Assembly (NCBI GenBank): GCA_000442125.1 | Contig: KE546969.1 | Span: 1,798,001 to 1,862,000 of the forward strand | DNA: 64,000 nucleotides | Source of the DNA: Opeltia flavorubescens | Taxonomy: Eukaryota; Ascomycota; Lecanoromycetes; Teloschistales; Teloschistaceae | Direction of reading: 5' to 3' | Notes under the pieces: model-generated | What the model was told of the DNA's origin: nothing | Databases searched by the model: none | Seen by the model: only the letters and a program-made list of their open reading frames with translations | Program-made: the position numbers and the translations under genes | Part shown: in pieces, positions 57,738-64,000 of the stretch | Layout: the number at the start of each line of letters is the position of its first letter | Position numbering within the stretch: the first letter of the stretch is position 1

Positions 57738-59833
57738 ATGGCTTTGTTTTCAATACGGAAGCACTCACTGCGGACCCGGGATGATAAGCGTACAAAAGCG
57801 TCCGAATTGACGCTGCGGCAGTCAATCTACCCACTATGCCTTGTTACTATCCTGTTCTTTTTATGGGTACAAATCTCTTCCAAAGCAGGCTAAAAGGATG
57901 AATGTCGATTGATGATTGACAGGGATTCTCATACGGCCTGCTCGATACCCTCAACAAGCATTTCCAGGAGACACTGGGAATATCCAAGGCTCGATCAAGT
58001 GGCTTGCAAGCCGCCTACTTTGGTGAGAGAAGTCACCCGCAAATCGACCCTAAGATAAACGACTTTGAACGCAGGGTTGACCACGCATGACCCAGGCGCA
58101 TACCCACTCGCCTCCATCGGCCACGCAAATTGGATTCTCCGACATTACGGCTACAAAGCCGTCTTCATCTGGGGTCTCTGCCTCTACGGCATCGGAGCGC
58201 TAATCGCATGGCCATGCCTGCTCCACCGCTCCTTTGGTGGTTTCTGTGCTGCAATCTTTGTCATCGGGAATGGATTGGGGTCTTTGGAGACGGCAGCGAA
58301 CCCCTACCTCGCTGGTCTATATTCCCAAACAACCACTGTTGATTAGCTATGACTGATCAGTTTTGTATAGTCTGCGGCCCCCCCCCGCTATTCCGAGATC
58401 CGTATCAATCTCGCACAAGCATTCAATGCTGTCGGCACTGTCATTGCTCCTGTGCTGGGTTCATACGCGTTCTTCAAGAATGTAGGGGATGATGCAGCTT
58501 CCTTGCAGAATGTTCAATGGGTGTATCTTGCTATCGCATGTTTCGTGTTCTTGCTCGCTTTTGTTTTCTATTTCTCTACCATTCCTGAGATTACGGATGC
58601 GGATATGGGGTTTCAGGTTCGTCTTCTGTGCAAGATGGATGAGGTGGAAGGGTCGGCTGAAGATGGGTAGGTTCAAGAGACTCATACTGGTGCTGATGAG
58701 AAGCCTTTCTGGAAGCAATACAGGTCTATTCTTTCTACAGTCGAGCGGGGTGAATATCTTGCTGAGGCTGAGAATAGGCTTTTCCATGCAGCGTTCGCGC
58801 AATTCTGCTATACTGGAGCTCAAAGTAAGTCAATTTTCAATCATGGGAACCATCGCATCATCATCACCTTCACACACTAGCCTTCTAGGTTCGTATTGTG
58901 GTGTGCTCATACTGATGGAATAGACAGTAGCAATAGCAGGTTATTTCATCAATTACGCCGTAGAAGTTCGATCCGGCACCTCCTCAGCAACAGGCGCAAT
59001 CTACCTCGCCGTCGCCCAGGGATGTTTCGCGGTTGGTCGATTCAGCGGCGCATTTCTTATGAAATTCATCAGGCCACGGTTCGTCTCAGCTTCTTCCCCG
59101 TCCTGCCCCCTTCCCTGACTCGTTACCCCACCCTCAATCGCCCACTTGAACCCTCAAACGCATCCCCCACCCCATAGCTCTCACAACTAACCCTCACCTC
59201 AAACAAAATACAGCTGGGTCTTCCTCTCCTACCTCTCCCTGGTAATAATCTTCAACTCCGCCGCCATAACCCAACGCCAAAACACTGGCATCGCCATGCT
59301 CTCCCTTACCCTATTCTTCGAGAGCGTATGCTTCCCCACCATCGTCGCGCTTGGGATCCGCGGCTTGGGGAAACATACAAAACGAGGATCTGGGTGGCTT
59401 GTGGCGGGTGTGAGTGGCGGGGCGGGTGTGCCGCCGATTTTGGGAGCTTCGGTAAGTGGCTCTGTGTTTTTCTTTTTCTGCGCTTTCTACTACTGGTCTT
59501 TGCGATATGTTTGACGTTGCGGGGGGAGTATTAGTGTGTGGTGGCTGACGAAAAATGTGTGGTGAATAGGCTGATAAGACGAGCACGGCAACAGCGATGG
59601 TAGTGCCGGTGTGTTTTCTGGTTGCGGCGTGGACGTATGCTGTCACTGTGAATTTCGTGCCGGCGTATCGGAATCCGGCGGATAGGATTGGGGCTTCGGA
59701 TATTGGGGTTGAGGATGCTGGAGCAGCAGCTGAGGAGAGGAGTATTCGGGAAGATGGCGAAGATGGCGATGATGCCACGAATGCGGATGGTGTTGGGAAG
59801 GGAACAGAGGTGCAGGGGGAGGAGTTGGTGTAG
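57738..59833 (+). pseudogene. MFS fucose-permease-like transporter, probably broken
   Basis: Sugar-type MFS permease related to FucP. Exons 57738-57866, 57923-58022, 58096-58314, 58371-58723, 58778-58824, 58928-59078, 59214-59451 and 59570-59833. The order of conserved blocks is complete: FFLWGFSYGLLDTLNKHFQE, AYPLASIGHANWILRHYGYK, GNGLGSLETAANPYLA, NLAQAFNAVGTVIAPVLGSY, FGRF-like FAVGRFSGAFLMKFIRPR, LTLFFESVCFPTIVALGIRG and ATAMVVPVCFLVAAWTYAV. Two lesions are seen. A run of nine C at 58378-58386 is one base too long for the GPPRYSEIRIN frame, and an in-frame TAG lies at 58668-58670. Either the gene is dead or both are assembly errors. Confidence 0.75.
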
Positions 59834-59912
59834 CTGTTGTTGCTTTTCAGGATCTCGAATAAAATTAATAAAGATAGAGAGTTCTGACGAAAGACGGAGG
59901 ATTACATTGTAA

Positions 59913-61368
59913 TCAAATCCCCTCCCACATAGGGTTGGTATAAGAAAGCGATGGACAAATTTTCACATCCACATCCACCTTTTCGGCATCTATAAGTAGT
60001 CTTTCAGCTCGCTCTGTATACGCATCGTCCGAATCTACCGGGCACTCCAGAAAGATAACATCTAGAGCAGGTAGCATGGATTCCTTTATACCAGCAAATC
60101 CGAGAAACATCGCGTCAAGCGTCTTCACATGTTGACTCTTCCCTTCCGAGAGTAAAGCTAGTTGGACTACCGTGGCGGCACCAGGCGGGGACAAGATCTC
60201 CGATTGTTATCCCACCATTAAGCTTTCCTTCGCAATCCAACGAACTCCCTTCCACATTAGAGAGTTTGGGGCACGCGGTGGCTGCATCGATACAACAATC
60301 TGCAAATTCGAGCGGGATTTCAAGCTTCCGCAACTGCTGGAAGCCACGAAATGATATCCTACCAGGAGGGATCGATCTGCGAATTTTACCCATAGTGATG
60401 GACAGCCCCTCTAAGTGACTCCCCACCTCCCGCTCGATTGCCGTCACAAACTTGCAGATTTCCCAGTCTTGCGGGATGTAGTTATGGTTCGTCTTATGCG
60501 TGTAAAGAAGGTTCTTTAAGCCTGTGGTGTGCCTGAGAAAGCGAGCAATGCTGATCTCATCCATGGACCATGGGAGATGGACTGTCCTGAGGGTGTTTGC
60601 GAACCCAAGGGAGGGACTGTTATAGATGATGTCCGCATGGTGATCTTTGGCCAGTGTTGTACATTCGGGGCCGTAAAAGGTTTGTATGCGTGGTAAGCGT
60701 AGGAAGGGGCTGACATGATCCAATTTGCAAGCTTCAGGGACTACGGTTGAGAAGGAATAGTGGAGTTGAGTGAGCTTGGTGAGGCTTGACGTCCCTAGAG
60801 TGAGCGTCGGGTTATTTGCAGTGCGAATAATGGCATCGATAAGCTTGGCGGTTGCTTCGTTATGCCTCCACGTCTCCGGAAGGGTGATATGCGTAACATT
60901 TAGTAGCAACGTTAAAAGAAAAGAAGCAGCATGTTGCGAGTAACCNCCTGCCGTGACATCTATTCGAGTTATATCATAGTATTCCATACAGTCTAATCCT
61001 GCTAGCTTAAAGTAAGGGGAATCGGCAAATAAGTGAATAATAGGGTCGTAACTTTGGATATCGGAGGTGGGTATGCGGGGCCGTTTAAAAACAAAGAGGC
61101 TGTCACACGAAAATTCCGCAGTCCGAATGTAGCGTGCCACTATTGGTTCGACTGCGATGCGTGAGATCAGATCCCAGGCTGTTCCAAACTCAAGGCCCCC
61201 GAGACTGAGTAGGCGGAATTGCGAACGGAGCTCGTTGTGACGCTCGATGAATGGAGCACATAGTTTGTTAATATCCTTGCAGCTTAGGGCCAGACTTTCA
61301 AATCCCTCTGGTAGAGCATGCTTAATGATATCTGTCAAAAGCTCGTTGGGTAGTCGGAGTAATGCCAT
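59913..61368 (-). pseudogene. F-box-like protein, tandem copy A, one frameshift
   Basis: F-box/LRR-type fungal protein paralogous to the next gene. The first frame, 61368-60115, begins MALLRLPNELLTDIIKHALP and continues SLALSCKDINKLCAPFIERH. Further shared blocks are EPIVARYIRTAEF, DSPYFKLAGLDCMEYYD, YSQHAASFLLTLLLNVTHIT, SPFLRLPRIQTFYGP and GRISFRGFQQLRKLEIPLEF. At about 60180 the match to copy B jumps frame: ITIGDLVPA continues as GAATVVQLALLSEGKS, then FLGFAGIKESMLPALDVIFL in the frame ending at 59913. A single extra base near the CCTGG string explains it. With the frame as read, the last 85 conserved residues are lost. An N lies at 60946. Confidence 0.75.
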
Positions 61369-61711
61369 TGAAGCTTGACAATGCAGCTGGAGGGTCTAAT
61401 CACGCAATTCACGATCGTCGTCAGCTATACCAGTCAGGAGAATCTCTCGTTCCTCCTTTGTGAGCTGAGTCCTATCAGATCGGCTGCGATTCGGGTTACT
61501 GTCAGATTTCAATCAAATCTCTATATCTTGAACTTAGCCGATGTGTAAACATCGGGAACACGCGTTGCGCCGAGACACGAGGTTTCAGCCGCACTATTCT
61601 TAATCAAGCATTAGCGTCAAAGCACCAACATTTCATCTACCGATGTAAGAAATCAGCCAAAAATCCGCAAAGTTACGAAATGTGTGACGGTAGATCAAAA
61701 TACCGTGACAG
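61369..61711. other. Spacer between tandem F-box-like genes
   Basis: 343 bases; promoter of copy A and 3' flank of copy B. No gene seen. Confidence 0.4.
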
Positions 61712-63187
61712 TCAATTCCCACCCCATAAAGGTGTGGATCGAGATATCGATGGCCGTAGTCTGAGAAGCACACCCGCCTTCTCTGTTTCTGTGTACAATC
61801 TAGTACACTCCTCTTTGTACGCAGCATTTGCGTCTTCGGGGCACTCCAGAAAAATCTCTTTCAGAGCAGGCAGCATAGCTGCCTTCTTCTTCGCGAAACC
61901 CCGGAACGCACCTTCGAGAGCCTTTGCATGATAGCTCCATCCCCACGATAACAACGATAAGTGAGTAAGCGTAGCGGGTAAGATATCGCAAAGAGAGATC
62001 GTGTCGTGCGCTGTTATTTGGCGATCTGACAGGGCTCCGTCAGGTACAGTCACGATATGGGTATCCAGGGTTAGAATCTCAAGGGGGAACTCGAGCTTCC
62101 GCAACCGTTGGAAGTTGCGGAATGAGACCCTGCCCGGAGCCAGTGATCCGCTTAGTTTATGTATGGAGATGGAGAGCTCTTCTAGAGACTTAGCCAGGAT
62201 CCGCATGATGGCTGCGACGAATGTGCAGATGTCCCAAATCAGTGGAGCTGGAGCATAGTTTATTTTTGTCGTATGCGAATAGGAAAGGCTCTTCAAGCGT
62301 GTGGCGTGTTGGAGGAACTCGACGATGCCGATTTCATCGACGCAGCAAGACGAGAAATTAGCCACTTTCAGGGACTTCGCTGACTTGATCCGGGGTTCGC
62401 TCCAGTACTCATCATCGGGGTAGTCGTCTAAGTACTTATTCGCGGCTATAGCTACGCAATTTGGGCCGGAAAAGCTCTGTATGCGGGGTAGTGATAGAAA
62501 AGGTATCGCAAAATCCAAGCTATTATTATGGTGGGATACTGATGAGCCATCGAGACCAAAACTAACGACTTGTGCGAGGCTTGACATGTGATGGATCGGC
62601 TCTTTCTGGTTGGCCTTATAAATGACAGCGTTAATGAGCTTGCCAGGCTCCGGAAACTGCTCCCATTCTCGCGGGAGGGTGACATCTTTGATATTGGGGA
62701 GTAGGGTCAGAAGAAAAGTGGCGGCGTATTGCGAGTAGCCCTCTTGCTCAAGTTCCGTCAAGGTCTCTGCATAGTATTCTCGCCAGTCGAGGCCCGCTTG
62801 TTTGAAGTAAGGCGAACCTTGGAATAATCGAATCATAGCTTGGCTGACAACATCGGTTAGTTCGGAGCGGAGAAATGGTGGTTGATCGATGGAACAGCTA
62901 TCGTATGCGAGGTCGGCAGTCCGAATATAGCGTGCCACGCAGGGTTCGACCGCAATGCATACGAGCAGATCCCATGCTGCGTAGAGAGGGTCTGGTGGCT
63001 GATCAATCAAGCTGTTACAGTAGCGAAAGTGGTTGAATCGTGAATGAAAATGGTTGTAACGATGAATGAATGGAATACATAATCGATAAAGATCCTTGCA
63101 CGTCATGGCCAGGCTTTCGAAGCCTTCGGGTATAATGTTTTTGATGATGGCTTCAAGTAGCTCATTGGGTAATTGAAGCAATGCCAT
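61712..63187 (-). CDS. F-box-like protein, tandem copy B, intact
   Basis: Uninterrupted frame of 491 codons. The N-terminal F-box-like motif is MALLQLPNELLEAIIKNIIP with AMTCKDLYRLCIPFIHRY, expected to bind Skp1 in an SCF ubiquitin ligase. The rest is a leucine-rich-repeat-like region: EPCVARYIRTADLAYDS, SPYFKQAGLDWREYY, YSQYAATFLLTLLPNIKDVT, IPFLSLPRIQSFSGP, GRVSFRNFQRLRKLEFPLEI. It ends with FRGFAKKKAAMLPALKEIFL and ECPEDANAAYKEE. It is the intact paralogue of the gene just downstream. The target is unknown. Confidence 0.82.
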   Translation of the reverse strand: MALLQLPNELLEAIIKNIIPEGFESLAMTCKDLYRLCIPFIHRYNHFHSRFNHFRYCNSLIDQPPDPLYAAWDLLVCIAVEPCVARYIRTADLAYDSCSIDQPPFLRSELTDVVSQAMIRLFQGSPYFKQAGLDWREYYAETLTELEQEGYSQYAATFLLTLLPNIKDVTLPREWEQFPEPGKLINAVIYKANQKEPIHHMSSLAQVVSFGLDGSSVSHHNNSLDFAIPFLSLPRIQSFSGPNCVAIAANKYLDDYPDDEYWSEPRIKSAKSLKVANFSSCCVDEIGIVEFLQHATRLKSLSYSHTTKINYAPAPLIWDICTFVAAIMRILAKSLEELSISIHKLSGSLAPGRVSFRNFQRLRKLEFPLEILTLDTHIVTVPDGALSDRQITAHDTISLCDILPATLTHLSLLSWGWSYHAKALEGAFRGFAKKKAAMLPALKEIFLECPEDANAAYKEECTRLYTETEKAGVLLRLRPSISRSTPLWGGN

Positions 63188-64000
63188 TGAATGCTAATGA
63201 TGAGAAGAGATGACAGTACACTCGTAAGAGAATTATTAATTCTTTTTGAGTGACTTATCAGAAGTTTTCAGGTATGCGAGTCTCAAAATTCTGACAAAAT
63301 TTTAATCTTAAGGTAGATTGTAGATATTGTTTAGGATTCGTTATGACATAGATTTCTATTAGATTTGAAAGATACATCTCAGGTAGTCTCATTTGAGGCA
63401 GATGTAGAAATGGAGCTACTTTCTCATTTGAGCAAATTAGATTTGCGCATCACGCCAAGACATGATCCTTCAGCCACACTAAGCCCAAGCGGACACTGTT
63501 ACCGCTGAGAGGGAAGGTGCACACGAGCCCTGGCAAAAGAGGCATATTTAGCATATTTAGTTGCAGGAGATTTAGTTTTAGATACTACACAGCTGCTTAC
63601 CTCAACGAACCTACAGTGCATTTCTACCGCAGACATTGCTTTTTAAAGCATTTTGTCCATCTCTCTGAAAAATTCCATGAGAGAGTTTCATGTTCACATA
63701 ATCACTCAGATGGCACAAAATTCTGCTCGGAATATGGGCCATCAGAATTGTTAGTATCAAGAAAGTCTCCAGCTCCAATAGAGTTTGATGTAATGATAAC
63801 ATCGTGCCTTCGCCCCATCTTGAAAAGCTGGATGGTAAGTGCACGCACTGTTCCAACGTCTCTGCATATTCTTACTTGCAGCAAGGGAACTCAAAGGAGA
63901 GTTTATAGCCTGCTGCAACGGAGCTCTTTCGTAGCACGTAACATTACGGAATCAATTCTGCCCAGTTATTCAACCCTACGGTAACTCTGTCCCTTGCGTA
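63188..64000. other. Right edge, no gene assigned
   Basis: AT-rich promoter side of copy B, then a plus-strand frame of 155 codons (63517-63984) with no recognised pattern and overlapping opposite frames. Nothing can be supported here. Confidence 0.4.

Noticed and set aside
63517-63984. Plus-strand frame of 155 codons at the right edge
   Set aside because: No conserved motif, many His and Ser residues, and competing minus-strand frames.
1-64000. CRISPR arrays, rRNA genes and bacterial-type operons
   Set aside because: No regularly spaced repeats or rRNA-like sequence; gene structure is fully eukaryotic.

Overview
The window looks like a nuclear contig of a filamentous ascomycete (Pezizomycotina). 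Most genes carry short introns of 48-100 bases with GT...AG ends. The conserved genes (a wetA-type conidiation regulator, Som1, an AIM24 family protein, a Pth11-like rhodopsin-domain receptor, a DUF7702-type membrane protein, CorA-like and F-box families) are typical of that group. I would guess Leotiomycetes, but the sequence alone does not prove it. Seven isolated N calls point to a draft assembly, so single-base frame breaks must be read with care.

The left part (1-25.7 kb) is a conserved, gene-dense housekeeping block: a BTB/POZ gene cut by the window edge, an XRCC2-like RAD51 paralogue sharing an 85-base divergent promoter with Som1, TAF8 (TFIID) divergent from eIF2 beta, an AIM24 family gene, a monocarboxylate-type MFS transporter, a short-chain dehydrogenase with a GC-AG intron, an SH3 (Lsb1/Pin3-like) protein, a large UDP-glycosyltransferase, wetA, the succinate dehydrogenase assembly factor SDHAF2, a secreted orphan and a DUF7702-like seven-helix protein. 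A 1.95 kb gene-free stretch (12.9-14.8 kb) holds a nearly perfect 34-bp-stem hairpin and a dispersed short repeat.

The middle part (26.8-36.2 kb) has the composition of a small specialised-metabolism neighbourhood: two cytochrome P450s, a thioesterase-like enzyme, a LaeA-type SAM methyltransferase and a Pth11-like receptor, without an intact backbone enzyme. At 45.4-47.3 kb lies a badly decayed class II/bifunctional diterpene synthase, next to a double-ABM-domain protein. The two may once have belonged together, but that is inference.

The right part (36-64 kb) is sparser and shows decay and duplication: an AT-rich gene-poor stretch, a single-pass membrane protein, a DUF7730-like protein, a large protein kinase, a CorA-like membrane protein with one doubtful frame junction, two paralogous three-exon micro-genes of about 58 and 72 residues, a second long hairpin (57.5 kb), a fucose-permease-like MFS gene with two lesions, and a tandem pair of F-box-like genes of which one has a single-base frameshift.

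A recurring feature not explained by any one gene is an abrupt change, within exons, from C-ending to G-ending codons in the sense direction. It is seen in at least seven genes on both strands.
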